From the NCBI GenBank assembly GCA_963681505.1, contig OY811985.1, positions 4,315,419-4,379,418 of the forward strand: a stretch of DNA of 64,000 nucleotides, read 5' to 3'. The position numbers and the translations under genes are program-made. This stretch comes from Eunapius fragilis (Eukaryota > Porifera > Demospongiae > Spongillida > Spongillidae). Shown here piece after piece: positions 10,709 to 21,915 of the stretch (its first letter is position 1; each line of letters starts with the position of its first letter). The notes under the pieces were generated by a model that searched no databases, was not told where the DNA came from, and saw only the letters and a program-made list of their open reading frames with translations.

Positions 10709-11599
10709 TTTAACTGCCACGCCCCTTCGTACGTCCGCGCCTGCATACCGGATCGCCCCAATCACGTTTACGGGCAAATTAAGAGTAATGACCATATTTT
10801 ACCAATACGGTAGCTGAGAAAATAACCCTTTTCAGATCGAGGGTGTACTGGACACCGGAATTTCTAAACACGATAGCTAGTGCTAGCAGACTCACCAACA
10901 TGGGGGGAGTTAGCTTCATGGTCGCTCCACCATTGCACGACATGACGTGTATTACAAGACGCCCGTGACGTCAATGCAACTCCTCTATATGTATAGGATC
11001 CTTTTCATATAACCCTCCTTTGAATTACCTCGCCTTTCTCGCTTATTGCTGTTATGGTTTTAATGTACCCGCGTGAATGCCATATACTACTACACCGCAT
11101 GCCGTCCTTACTAAATATGCTAGGGAAAACATGGAAGTATACGATAGAAAAACATCAACAGCCATCATATACTGAGAGTGGTAGCATATATGATCTGTAT
11201 ACTCCAATAAAATACACCTGCAGCATGCTGTTCTGCGTACAGTTATTCTTATACGTATATGGAGCAGTTCGAAGAAAGTGTCGACCTCGTAATATCTCAT
11301 CAATGTGTCCTCAAATCGTCAAACACAGCGGCCCATAGCCAGACATTTAAGGGGAATTAATCTGGACCTTTACAGAGCAGGCGGAAGGGCACAAATTGAA
11401 CCCAGGCAAAAGGCGAGGTGGTCCCAACTAGCTACATGGGGAGGGTGCATGAAGGAGGGCCCCAACACAAAGCTAGCGCGGAAGCTTTCGAAGAAGTATG
11501 ATATAAACCACATGCATGGTTTCACATATATTACAGTATACATGCAATACACTAACATTATCATGAAGCGATTTTTATATTATTTTTAGCCCAAAAGTC

Positions 11600-11666
11600 T
11601 CCCCAGGAAATTGCCTGCATGGGATACCAGGTGGACTCCGTCGGGCCGGCCATGCACTGCTTGATA
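11600..11666 (+). CDS. Possible partial exon ending at the gap, function unknown
   Basis: A pyrimidine-rich stretch ending in TTTTTAG (about 11580-11589) is followed by a stop-free frame reading KSPQEIACMGYQVDSVGPAM and then HCLI into the N block. It could be the 5' part of an exon of a plus-strand gene. The opposite strand is also briefly open. I do not recognise the protein. Confidence 0.25.
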
Positions 11667-11866
11667 NNNNNNNNNNNNNNNNNNNNNNNNNNNNNNNNNN
11701 NNNNNNNNNNNNNNNNNNNNNNNNNNNNNNNNNNNNNNNNNNNNNNNNNNNNNNNNNNNNNNNNNNNNNNNNNNNNNNNNNNNNNNNNNNNNNNNNNNNN
11801 NNNNNNNNNNNNNNNNNNNNNNNNNNNNNNNNNNNNNNNNNNNNNNNNNNNNNNNNNNNNNNNNNN
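11667..11866. other. Assembly gap, 200 N
   Basis: Exactly 200 undetermined bases, the same length as the second gap. This looks like a scaffolding placeholder rather than a measured distance. It cuts the GH3 gene in exon 12. Confidence 0.98.
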
Positions 11867-13940
11867 AAAAGGCGACTCAAAGCATCATCAATTGTGCTGT
11901 TTTGGATCAGACCCTGAAGAGACAAACGTATCATCAACATCAGGTATGCCTACTGTAATGGACCACACAGCAGTTAGTACTGCTCTTACCTCGATGGAAG
12001 CTTGGCCAATAGTGGAAAATACATTGGCCTCATAGTTACCATCTTCAAGACTGACGCCTGCATTGACAGCAACAGCTGCTGTCTGCGTTGCGTTGGACGT
12101 GTATCCGTGACTAGTCCAGATATTCTCTATTTGGGTGGCACAATGCATGTTATAAGTCACAAATCCTTCTACCACAATGATTATACCTACCATGTGTATG
12201 CACTTGTATACGTGAACATGGAGTATATATGTGAACATACATGAAGTGTATACGTGAACATACATGGAGTGTATATGTGAACATACATGGAGTGTATATG
12301 TGAACAAACATGGAGTGTATACTTTTTAAAATTACATACTCGATGAGGTGTAAGATATAACTAGTAGAGTCTTATTTCTGTGGACAAAGGTGTGCCCCAC
12401 TTCATTTAAGAGTTATTTTAAATCTACAGCACCTCACATCACCAGCACCTTACATCACCAGCACCTCACATCACCAGCACCTCACACCCCCAGCACCTCA
12501 CATCACCAGCACCTCATATCACCAGCACCTCACATCACCATGCACCTCACATCACCAGCACCTCACATCACCAGCACCTCACATCCCCAGCACCTCACAT
12601 CCCCAGCACCTCACATCACCAGCACCTCACATCCCCAGCACCTCACATCACCAGCACCTCACATCACCAGCACCTCACATCACCAGCACCTCACATCACC
12701 ATGCACCTCATATCACCATGCACCTCACATCACCATGCACCTCACATCACCAGCACCTCACATCACCAGCACCTCACATCACCAGCACCTCACATCACCA
12801 GCACCTCACATCACCAGCACCTCACATCACCAGTACCTCACATCACCATGCACCTCACATAACCAGCACCTCACATCACCAGCACCTCACATCACCAGCA
12901 CCTCACATCACCAGCACCTCACATCACCAGCACCTCATATCACCAGCACCTCACATCACCAGCACCTCACATCACCAGCACCTCACATCACCATGCACAG
13001 CATCTCATGTAAAATTATTATTTGGCCAAGACTCCAAAATTACACTACTGTTTGCACTACAGTACCATATCCACACAATAGCACATCCCCACAGTAACAT
13101 CCTCACAATAGCACATCCCCACAGTAACATCCACACAATAGCACATCCCCACAGTAACATCCACACAATAGCACATCCCCATAGTAACATCCTCACAATA
13201 GCACATCCCCACAGTAACATCCACACAATAGCACAGTAGCAACACATCCCCCCCTCCCCATGTGCAATGATCTCACCCAATCACCTAAACAACAAACTAA
13301 TGATAACAGTCCCATCAAACAATAACTCACCTATGGCTCCTTGGTCACTGACAACATATCCTGCAAAGGCAACAAACAAGTAAGGGTGAGTGAAGGGGTG
13401 GAGGTGGGGCACTTCAGATGCATGTAATTGAGAGGGCTTTAATAATATACACTAATATAACTTACCAGGAAAATTCCATTCATCTCGCAGTATTTCAGTC
13501 AACAGCTGGTTGTTAGCACAAGCCGGGATTCCGTTGATGCTGTTAGGAATATTTAATGGAGTTTGACATCATATGATATCACATGACGACAGACCTGTTA
13601 TAGCTGCACATAAGGCTCCAGGCACCTGCTTCCACACAGGCCTTGAACTGGGGGAGGAAGGTCATCCTCCAGTCGCTCATGGTTACCTGTACGGTGGGTG
13701 GTGCTGATGGGAATGTGCGATGTAATGAGGGCGTGGTCTTCTCACCACAGCATTGAAGGAGAATCTAGACACAGGAATATTCTCAGGACCTCCGTGGACA
13801 TCAAAGTGCTTGCACCCAGCATTGGCCTTGACATATGTTGGGTTATCTAATTGAGTATGCGACAGCATAAACCTTTAAAAAAAACACACACACACATACA
13901 CACACACATGCACACACATGCACGCACACACACATGCACG

Positions 13941-13999
<59 letters not shown>

Positions 14000-15033
14000 T
14001 ACCTCCTTGAAGCCCAGTCACAAATGCTCTTGCCATGTATCCAGAAAGCCAAGGGTCTTCACCATAGGTCTCCTGAGGTAATCGCACACAAGGTATTTAC
14101 AGGAATGCACAAATCCAAAACTATTGACATGACACATGCACATTACAAACAGCCAGTCAAACAACCAGTCAAACGCCCACAGAAAAAAGGTACCCTGCAA
14201 ACAAAAAATAGGGTTACTTACCTGGTTTCTTCCCCAGCGAGGGTCTCTAAGGATGTTGATGACTGGGCTCCAGCAGCTCAGACCAGTGTGGAAGGCGTAG
14301 GAGCCGTGCGCCGTGGCATTGTTGTTCTACAACAGTTACCGCATAAGGCATGACTGCACTCATTACCGTATAAGGCATGACTGCACTCATTCACACGTGC
14401 AGCGCACAACTGACCTTGGCTCTGACCTCCGTAGCGGTAGCGTTAGCAACGCTGTAGAGGAGGTCATAGTCGAAGGTGGCCGTCTGTGTGCAGCAAGGAA
14501 AACCAGGTGTGGTGAAAGTACAAACAAAAAAAACAAAAAAAAAAAAAAAAACGATCTCTTACAAGTCCTAGTGCCTGGGGGAAGGAGGTAGCTGGACCGG
14601 CACCAACGTCACCGCTAAGACACTCGGTACCCCACTGATAGGGATCGATGCAGAGGTAGTCTATAGCTGGCGCAGGGCCTTGGAGTAAAAAAAAAAAAAA
14701 CAGCCGATTTGCAAATTAAGGGAGTGGTGTAAGCTCCTTAGGTCTTACCGTTGTTCTCAGCGCCCCCACGAGACATTTGAGGCACCTTGTCCTCGAAGCT
14801 TATTCTGCTCACCAGGTCCTTTTGTGCGTTGAGGCAGACCGGAGAGAGCGGGAAGTCCACTGTTACTATTTAGCTGCAGTACGGGGTGCATGCATCAGCA
14901 TTACCTGCACGCGCACACTGAGGGAGAGGCTGGTGTTTCTGAAAGGAAAGAACGGGCAGTCGCGATACTTCGCACAGCTCCCTGGCACCGCATGGAGTGC
15001 AAACAGCGCACACAGAAGCAACAACGTAGCCAT
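11867..15033 (-). CDS. GH3 beta-xylosidase-like glycoside hydrolase, 12 exons, C-terminus lost in gap
   Basis: Exons (minus, 5' to 3'): 15033-14905, 14818-14749, 14678-14563, 14483-14415, 14326-14222, 14072-14003, 13846-13746, 13686-13595, 13539-13466, 13360-13331, 12126-11990 and 11913-11867 (cut). Phases agree and all introns are GT-AG. About 346 residues are present. A signal peptide (MATLLLLCALFALHAVPGSC) points to secretion. The family blocks follow in order: [77 protein letters not shown] with the predicted catalytic nucleophile Asp (about residue 281), and SHGYTSNATQTAAVAVNAGV. This is the N-terminal TIM barrel of a GH3 enzyme acting on beta-xylosides or similar glycans. The C-terminal sandwich and Fn3 domains are missing. 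Exact substrate is uncertain. Confidence 0.9.
12427..12995. repeat. 16-bp minisatellite in GH3 intron 10
   Basis: About 35 copies of CAGCACCTCACATCAC, with CCAT and CCCC variants. The long open frames over it are repeat artefacts. Confidence 0.95.
13070..13236. repeat. 30-bp minisatellite in GH3 intron 10
   Basis: About 5.5 copies of a unit like ACACAATAGCACATCCCCAC plus AGTAACATCC, adjacent to the 16-bp array. Confidence 0.92.
13885..13997. repeat. CA microsatellite in GH3 intron 6
   Basis: (CA)n interrupted by TG and CG steps, lying a few bases downstream of the exon 6 donor (14003) on the minus strand. Confidence 0.95.
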
Positions 15034-15251
15034 TTTAGCAATAAACTACCAAAAAAAAAAAAAAAAAACGGGATCCGTGCAATCCGTAACCCCTCCGATG
15101 GGCGGAGCCACGTTTCTGATTGCAGGTTTTTACGTCACCCTGGCGGTGCATTCCTGTTGTTGTGGAGACACGAATCTTGCAGCGGCAAGACAAATTTCAT
15201 CTTCTAATTCGTATTTTTCAATACTAGTATAAATTTGTACATCCGTTGTAA

Positions 15252-15438
15252 AAGTACTTAGCAATATGCACTTGAAAGTCATCACGTGATATCGGTGGTT
15301 AGTTTATAATAAGGTATCTAGTAACCTCTCCAAGCTAGCTAGCTCAAGCCAAATCAACTTATTAGACGCGTTCCTGCCGAGATTATAATGTTTTCAATTA
15401 GTATATCACGTGATGGCTTTCATATTGCCAAGTACTAT
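15252..15438. mobile_element. Small inverted-repeat element (MITE-like)
   Basis: The ends AGTACTTAGCAATATG...TCATCACGTGATAT and their reverse complement (ATATCACGTGATGGCTTTCA...CCAAGTACT) form terminal inverted repeats around about 90 bp of unique sequence. No coding capacity. Confidence 0.7.
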
Positions 15439-15521
15439 ACTTTCACAATAATATATGAGGTAATCATTATATAAACCATTAAAAGTCTTATTCTGGCTTC
15501 ATGGTGTTCCAAACCATTCAC

Positions 15522-15800
15522 TGGAACAGTCAGAGCAGCAGTTGGTCTTTGCCTTGGAGTAGTAATTCCATGCAAGCCCCCATTCTTGCCAGCATTGTGG
15601 TCTAGCAATATACAGTTTCAGCTGTTGTTTCAGCTTGCAATTGGTCATAACTATCGCCATACTGCCATGAATGACATCATTCATCGAGCGCTGACCACTA
15701 CTCACATTCCATCCAGACTTGAACACACAGCTTAGATGGAAAACGTCCTGATGGTCCCATGGAAGAGGGGAAACCTTTTGGTGTGGGTGGACAAAATTGT
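15522..15800 (+). pseudogene. Relic of a reverse-transcriptase-linked repetitive ORF (C-terminal part)
   Basis: A continuous frame reads TVRAAVGLCLGVVIPCKPPF...HTAMNDIIHRALTTTHIPSR, then with two frame changes LDGKRPDG and MVPWKRG. I associate this block order (VxxAVGLRLG, NDVIxRAL, DGKRPDG, PWKRG) with the region after RT in repetitive pol-like ORFs of invertebrates. That association is from memory and unverified. Stops and shifts show it is dead. Confidence 0.5.
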
Positions 15801-15860
15801 ACTATCCATCATAAAGTTACAAGTAACAAAACATACTTTTGAGAAAGTTGTTGGCATGTA

Positions 15861-16026
15861 GGATTGGAAGGGAATAGTAGGGTCAAATAATGTAATAGTC
15901 CTATATTTCGCACATCTGTAGAACATTATGTTGTTTATCTGTGTGTGAAATATAGGACTTCTACATTTTCCCTTATTATTTGACCCTTGTTTCCTTAATT
16001 TTTACACTACTATTCCCTTCTAATCC
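15861..16026. mobile_element. Foldback MITE, relative of the 7434-7690 element
   Basis: GGATTGGAAGGGAATAGTAG pairs with CTACTATTCCCTTCTAATCC, and the interior is also self-complementary up to a short loop near 15930. Its right half has the same organisation as the right half of 7434-7690 (GGTGTAAAAA.CAAGGGAACAAGG, then CCTATATT). It separates two RT-type relics. Confidence 0.75.
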
Positions 16027-16040
16027 TAAGCCTAAACCCA

Positions 16041-16620
16041 GATGACCATGAAGTGGTGGCCGCCTCACTTCCTTGTGCATTGTGCTCGTATAACAACCCT
16101 TTGGATCCCCTTGGTCGTAAGCAAAGTGGTGATGCCGTATGCAGACATAACAAGCTCAGCAATGTACTGCTTGAAACCTGCCTTCAAACCTGCCATCACT
16201 CCTGCATCACTGCCAAGGCAGAAGCTGGCAGTGGACTTGGATGCGAGCTCCAGCACACATGCCCAGCTGACATCCTAGCTTCAAATTGGCTCTGTGGCAA
16301 GCCTGCTGCCTTTGACCTTACTGTGACTTCTCCTCTTACCTTTCTCTCTGAAATGGCAGGATCAGCAACAATTGCTGCCGAGCTAAGGAAGCACTGCGCC
16401 AATGATGGCATGTGTTCTGAGCTGGGATGGACATGCATTCCCCTTGTGGCAGAGTAGTATGGAACTTGGGGCAAAGAAGCTGTTTCTCGGCTTGCTTCAC
16501 ACCTTGCCACAAGGACCGACACCCCCAAGTCCAAAGGTGGTCTCTAGCCTGTATGGCCGCCTCAGTATGACTCTCGTGTGAGCCAATGCCCGGGCCCTCC
16601 TCTTATGGGGTGGATGCTCA
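16041..16620 (+). pseudogene. Second RT-linked ORF relic (C-terminal part)
   Basis: The frame from about 16041 to 16457 reads NNPLDPLGRKQSGDAVCRHN, ADILASNWLCGKPAAFDLTV and CSELGWTCIPLVAE before a stop at 16455-16457. It resumes YGTWGKEAVSRLASHLATRT and, in a shifted frame, LYGRLSMTLV. I recall the phrase GKPAAFDLTVTSPL from repetitive RT-bearing ORFs of sponges and corals (unverified). It carries conserved Cys/His pairs but no catalytic residues I can name. It differs in family from the relic at 15522-15800. Confidence 0.5.
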
Positions 16621-16630
16621 CTCCAGGAGG

Positions 16631-19344
16631 GTGATAGTTCCTTACCATAACTTGTAGCTAATGTGTTTTGCTGTGAATATGTTTAGTCTATGCTGGATTT
16701 GTTGCATAACAACATAAGCAAAAGAAGTACAATAATAATCATTATTATTACAATAATATGATACACATTAAGTTCCTAATATGCCTCTAGCCCTAACGTG
16801 TCACTAAATGATCATTAAAAACTAAAACATGATATTTAATAATGAATGCAATGGATTACAAAGCATGTAGTTAAAACTGGATGCATCTGGTGAGGATGGC
16901 GGTGGCGTTGGCTCTCACTAGAGTCTGCCATATATTTCAGACAGTACTGCTGACTCGCTAGCTGCAAAAAAGCTTCCATGGTTTCGTTTCTACATGCGCT
17001 ACAAGTTTCAGTGACCACACGGAAACACAACCAGTCAAGTTCGTTGGCATTTGGCATCATTGGACCTGTCTTCAGTGGCTCTGGCAGCTGAACCTGCAGA
17101 CACTCCCAAGGTGAAAGTATTAATGGAGGTAAGTATGATGTTCTCCACTGTACTTTATATTTATTAATAGTGTGCATTGATTTATTCTGTATTTCATCGA
17201 ATAATATCAAATAGGGATAATGATACCTCGGGACGGGGGGGGGGGGGGGGGGGGGGCAAAATTTTCTGTGCGATTGTTTTGGGGGGTGGGGCCTTCATTA
17301 ACATTGCTGAGCAACCAGTTGAGATAATTAACAAATCATTGAGGGTTAATTCGACAGGAAAGGGAATAATATCAATGGGGAGGAGGATTATCCTTTGAGC
17401 AATTCTACAATAAATGCTCACTATTGAAAGCCATTCTTTTACAGCAAAAAAAGGCCTCTCTGCTTTGCAACAGCAGCAACCCTGGTTCCAGGTTGTGGCC
17501 TGTCTTCAGCTGTTGAAGGCATCAGTGATAATGGCTATGTTTTACTAGCATCCAGTGGCATTAATACCCAACCATTTCTCATTCTGACATCACTGGGTCA
17601 ACCCCGCCACTTGTCTCCTTTGTGTATTGCAATGCTCTACCGGGGAAAGCAATGTTTCCTTGACACATAAAAGGCTTATTATGCAGGGTCTCCTATTGCT
17701 AGGGCATTTACTGGTATCATCTTTTGTTTTGGAGGACGGTACATGTATGTAACAACCTATCAGTGATTGCTGTTACTATGAAGGCACCACATGTATACAA
17801 TGTGATTTTATCTGTTGCTCCTCTGTGCTAGCATACAGGTTCAAAGCCTCAAGTTGAGGGTCAGGAAACACTGTGGATCATGATGCCATCAGTGGCACAA
17901 AACCTCTTGACTCAATAATGGTTGTCAGTTTTTAGGATATAACAAATCAAGCTATTTGTAAGGCCATTAAGTGGTACTGCCAGGGTACACTAATACCATG
18001 TGGTTAACCAACTAGCTTGAATGTACCATGTTGTACCAAACCTGATATGACAGTTCTAAAGAGGTGCTCCCTTGGAACGATATGCCAGCACATTTATAGC
18101 ATAATGCATTCAACACAAGAACACAAGTGAAGCATAGACACTGTATCAGAACACATCAGACATGGTCAAAACGAAACGTCTTTGTGACCAAGCCTTCATT
18201 GGAAAACAGTGGCCAATGGGACACATAAGGTTCTTGGTGTTGCAACCTGGTACTGGTTTTACAAATGGAGCATTCACGGCAGGGTCTCTGGGCCTTTCCC
18301 AGTGGCAACTTCAGACACAACTTGCACAATCTGCAAGAGAGGCATGGAATAATGTAATTAGGGCTCTGCCCCCCCCCCCCCCCCCCCCCCCCCACCCCCA
18401 AACCCCATTGGTAAAAAAGTTTCAAGTCTGTTGGACACAGAGATCAGCAAAATGAGCAGGTGGCAAGAGTAAAGTGAATGATCTGGATGACATAGGGACT
18501 GTACTACTGATATACATCAGTGTAAAGCTATAATCCCCCATCACACCAAACACTCAGTGCATAGCATGACTACAAAGCAGACTCAGTCTAACAGAGCTCA
18601 CTACTCCAACGCACCGCATATAGCTACAGCTACCTCTCCAACAAACCACACACTCTCCGCCACATGGCTACCTCCCTGCAACCATACTTAAAATCTCCTA
18701 CAATTTCTCCCACACCATTTTTCTCTAAGGAAATCAATCTTAGTGGTCTAGACGTTAGCTACTATGGCAGGTTACGTCTCCAAGTGGAGTCGTAAGCACG
18801 CCAAAGTGTTGTACATGTGATTCCTTCAGACTGCCATTATTTAAGTATTTCGATCATATTACTATGTGTAAGACTAGTTAACACCAGATTAGCACACATC
18901 ACTTCTGAAGACATTTAAAGCATGCCAACATGTGGGATCCCTAGGAAGAAAGCTTGGCCAGCAGGAGAATGCACTATCAATCCTATCGTGGTTGTACTTG
19001 CTCATGTATTGTATGATTCCAGGCACATATAAGTGTCCAGTCAATATTGTGATGGTATTATTGCACCAAATCTCCTCCACTATCCTTGTTAGTTCTGTAT
19101 CTCAAAATCCTATTGCCCACCAAAAAGTGGTAGAGATTATGTAAATTGAAAAATGAAATGTGGCATTGCCTGTATGGTGTGGTATTCAGTATATTAGTGC
19201 TGAGCATTTGCATGCACACACATACACACAGGCACACATACATACATACATACATACATGAACACATACATACAAACAGATACACACATATCTACATAAA
19301 TACACACACATATCATATATTAGTGTATCATCTGCGAGACTCAC
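16631..19344. other. Intergenic, no confident gene; may hide the 3' end of the SelW gene
   Basis: One minus-strand open stretch (17210-16836, 124 codons) has no recognised motif. Long tracts of G (17235-17256) and C (18369-18393) are present, as is a tetranucleotide CATA/CACA array at about 19212-19310. The last coding exon, stop codon and SECIS element of the selenoprotein gene should lie here, but I could not place them by eye. Confidence 0.5.
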
Positions 19345-21915
19345 AGATGACTCATCTGGGAATTCTCCCTTCTGCTGCTTCGAAAAGACAAGGTGGCCAT
19401 TCACTTTGACTTCAAAATCACCTACCGATTGTGCCAAGTAAAAAGTCAACCACCATGAAGAACATAGGTGCACCAGAGTACTAGTGGCCTCTCATGAAGG
19501 TGCACCAGAGTACTAGTGGCCTCTCATGAAGGTGTCCCAGAGTACTAGTGGCCTCTCATGAAGGTACACCAGAGTACTAGTGGCCTCCCATGAAGGTGCA
19601 CCAGAGTACTAATGGCCTCTCATGAAGGTGCACCAGAGTACTAGTGGCCTCTCATGAAGGTGCACCAGAGTACTAGTGGCCTCTCATGAAGGTACACCAG
19701 AGTACTAGTGGCCCCTCATGAAGGTGCACCAGAGTACTAGTGGCCTCTCATGAAGGTACACCAGAGTACTAGTGGCCACTCATGAAGGTACCCCAGAGTA
19801 CTAGTGGCCTCTCATGAAGGTACACCAGAGTACTAGTGGCCTCTCATGAAGGTGCACCAGAGTACTAGTGGCCTCTCATGAAGGTACACCAGAGTACTAG
19901 TGGCCTCTCATGAAGGTACACCAGAGTACTAGTGGCCTCTCATGAAGGTGCACCAGAGTACTAGTGGCCTCTCATGAAGGTACACCAGAGTACTAGTGGC
20001 CTCTCATGAAGGTACACCAGAGTACTAGTGGCCTCTCATGAAGGTACACCAGAGTACTAGTGGCCTCTCATGAAGGTGCACCAGAGTACTAGTGGCCTCT
20101 CATGAAGGTACACCAGAGTACTAGTGGCCTCTCATGAAGGTACACCAGAGTACTAGTGGCCTCTCATGAAGGTACACCAGAGTACTAGTGGCCTCCCATG
20201 AAGGTGCACCAGAGTACTAGTGGCCTCTCATGAAGGTACACCAGAGTACTAGTGGCCTCTCATGAAGGTACACCAGAGTACTAGTGGCCTCTCATGAAGG
20301 TACACCAGAGTACTAGTGGCCTCTCATGAAGGTACACCAGAGTACTAGTGGCCTCTCATGAAGGTACACCAGAGTACTAGTGGCCTCTCATGAAGGTGCA
20401 CCAGAGTACTAGTGGCCTCTCATGAAGGTGCACCAGAGTACTAGTGGCCTCTCATGAAGGTACACCAGAGTACTAGTGGCCTCTCATGAAGGTACCCCAG
20501 AGTACTAGTGGCCTCTCATGAAGGTGCACCAGAGTACTAGTGGCCTCTCATGAAGGTACACCAGAGTACTAGTGGCCTCTCATGAAGGTGCACCAGAGTA
20601 CTAGCGGCCTCTCATGAAGGTACACCAGAGTACTAGTGGCCTCTCATGAAGGTACACCAGAGTACTAGTGGCCTCTCATGAAGGTACACCAGAGTACTAG
20701 TGGCCTCTCATGAAGGTACACCAGAGTACTAGTGGCCTCTCATGAAGGTACACCAGAGTACTAGTGGCCTCTCATGAAGGTACACCAGAGTACTAGTGGC
20801 GTCTCAATAAGGTGCACCAGAGTACTAGTGGCCTCTCATGAAGGTACACCAGAGTACTAGTGGCCTCTCATGAAGGTACCCCAGAGTACTAGTGGCCTCT
20901 CATGAAGGTACACCAGAGTACTAGTGGCCTCTCATGAAGGTACACCAGAGTACTAGTGGCCTCTCATGAAGGTACACCAGAGTACTAGTGGCCTCTCATG
21001 AAGGTACACCAGAGTACTAGTGGCCTCTCATGAAGGTACACCAGAGTACTAGTGGCCTCTCATGAAGGTACACCAGAGTACTAGTGGCCTCTCATGAAGG
21101 TACACCAGAGTACTAGTGGCCTCTCATGAAGGTACACCAGAGTACTAGTGGCCTCTCATGAAGGTACACCAGAGTACTAGTGGCCTCTCATGAAGGTGCA
21201 CCAGAGTACTAGTGGCGTCTCATGAAGGTACACCAGAGTACTAGTGGCCTCTCATGAAGGTACACCAGAGTACTAGTGGCCTCTCATGAAGGTACACCAG
21301 AGTACTAGTGGCCTCTCATGAAGGTACACCAGAGTACTAGTGGCGTCTCAATAAGGTACGCCAGAGTACTAGTGGCCTCTCATGAAGGTGCACCAGAGTA
21401 CTAGTGTCCATCTTACCTGTACTGGAAATGGCTCCCGTGACTTTGGCATGAGGCACAGCAGCTGCAATCCTCTGGGCGAGCATGTTGTACCTAGAGGCAT
21501 AGCCTCATCTTCCACTGCAGCGCAAGAGGATACAAAAAAACATACATAAATACATCTAGAAACATACACATACTGAAGATTAGTAAGGTTTCTGCTCATT
21601 AGGTTATTATGGTGCCTAGCATTTTTGGGGCAATAAATAGATAAGCCCAATACCGTAACACTAGAGGCTGAAACGCAGTTTTCTCTATCATTACAACGCA
21701 GCAAATTTTCTTGTGCGTATACTCTTTTACATATCCATGTTGGCTGCGTTGTGAACATATGAATCGTAGTAGGCCAGGCCTATCTTTTAATTTCCTCATT
21801 TACTACCATGTACCACCTACACACGCACTTACCAATAATCTACGTGCACATTCACAGGGAATGACCTATTCGCCCAGTTTACAGCGGCTCTTAGGAGCGC
21901 TCGAGTCGACTGCAT
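19345..21915 (-). CDS. SELENOW: Selenoprotein W-type (Rdx/SelW/MIEN1 fold) protein with in-frame UGA, 3' end not located
   Basis: Three exons are visible on the minus strand: 21915-21833, 21514-21417 and 19421-19345, with consistent phases and GT-AG borders. Exon 1 reads MQSTRALLRAAVNWANRSFP then VNVHVDY plus two bases. Exon 2 completes Cys and continues G-R-UGA-G-Y-A-S-R-Y-N-M-L-A-Q, so the motif is CGRUGYxxRY, the CxxU thioredoxin-like redox motif of SelW (TGA at 21507-21505). Exon 3 gives the family core GDFEVKVNGHLVFSKQQKGE followed by FPDESS. The Arg-rich start could be a targeting extension. The C-terminal exon and SECIS element are unplaced. SelW-type proteins are small cytosolic redox proteins. 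Intron 2 holds the 32-bp minisatellite. Divergent from ArfGAP2/3. Confidence 0.8.
19467..21406. repeat. 32-bp minisatellite, about 60 copies, in SelW intron 2
   Basis: The unit begins GGTACACCAGAGTACTAGTG and continues GCCTCTCATGAA (32 bp). Copies are nearly identical, with a recurring A/G variant (GGTACACC versus GGTGCACC). Each unit carries the overlapping palindromes AGTACT and ACTAGT. The array ends 11 bp from the exon 2 splice donor. Confidence 0.97.
21505..21507 (-). other. Putative selenocysteine codon (TGA) in the SelW CxxU motif
   Basis: The splice between 21833 and 21514 creates TGT (Cys). The next codons are GGA, AGA, TGA, GGC, TAT, giving C-G-R-U-G-Y. The stop-like codon sits exactly where SelW proteins have selenocysteine, and coding similarity continues for more than 50 residues after it. 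Confidence 0.8.

Larger units (their letters stand above)
7691..11576. other. Non-coding stretch, no gene recognised
   Basis: No open frame here looks like a real protein. It holds a 24-bp-stem hairpin (8181-8238), a 33-bp direct duplication (8294-8359), AT-rich microsatellites around 10255-10285, and four long G or C tracts (9719-9769, 10445-10457, 10581-10622, 10693-10708). Confidence 0.6.

Noticed and set aside
12390-13239. Long open frames of His/Ser/Pro-rich protein
   Set aside because: They are translations of the 16-bp and 30-bp minisatellites inside a GH3 intron, open in several frames at once.
16836-17210. 124-codon minus-strand open frame
   Set aside because: No recognisable motif, signal peptide or splice context. 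It was kept only as a remark in the intergenic entry.
19058-19110. Candidate last SelW exon ending DSGGDLVQ-stop on the minus strand
   Set aside because: An AG and a compatible phase exist, but the residues do not resemble the SelW C-terminal helix and no pyrimidine tract precedes it. I could not support it.
19467-21406. Regular 32-bp repeats resembling a CRISPR array
   Set aside because: The units are directly adjacent with no spacers, the context is an animal intron, and there are no cas-like genes. It is a minisatellite.
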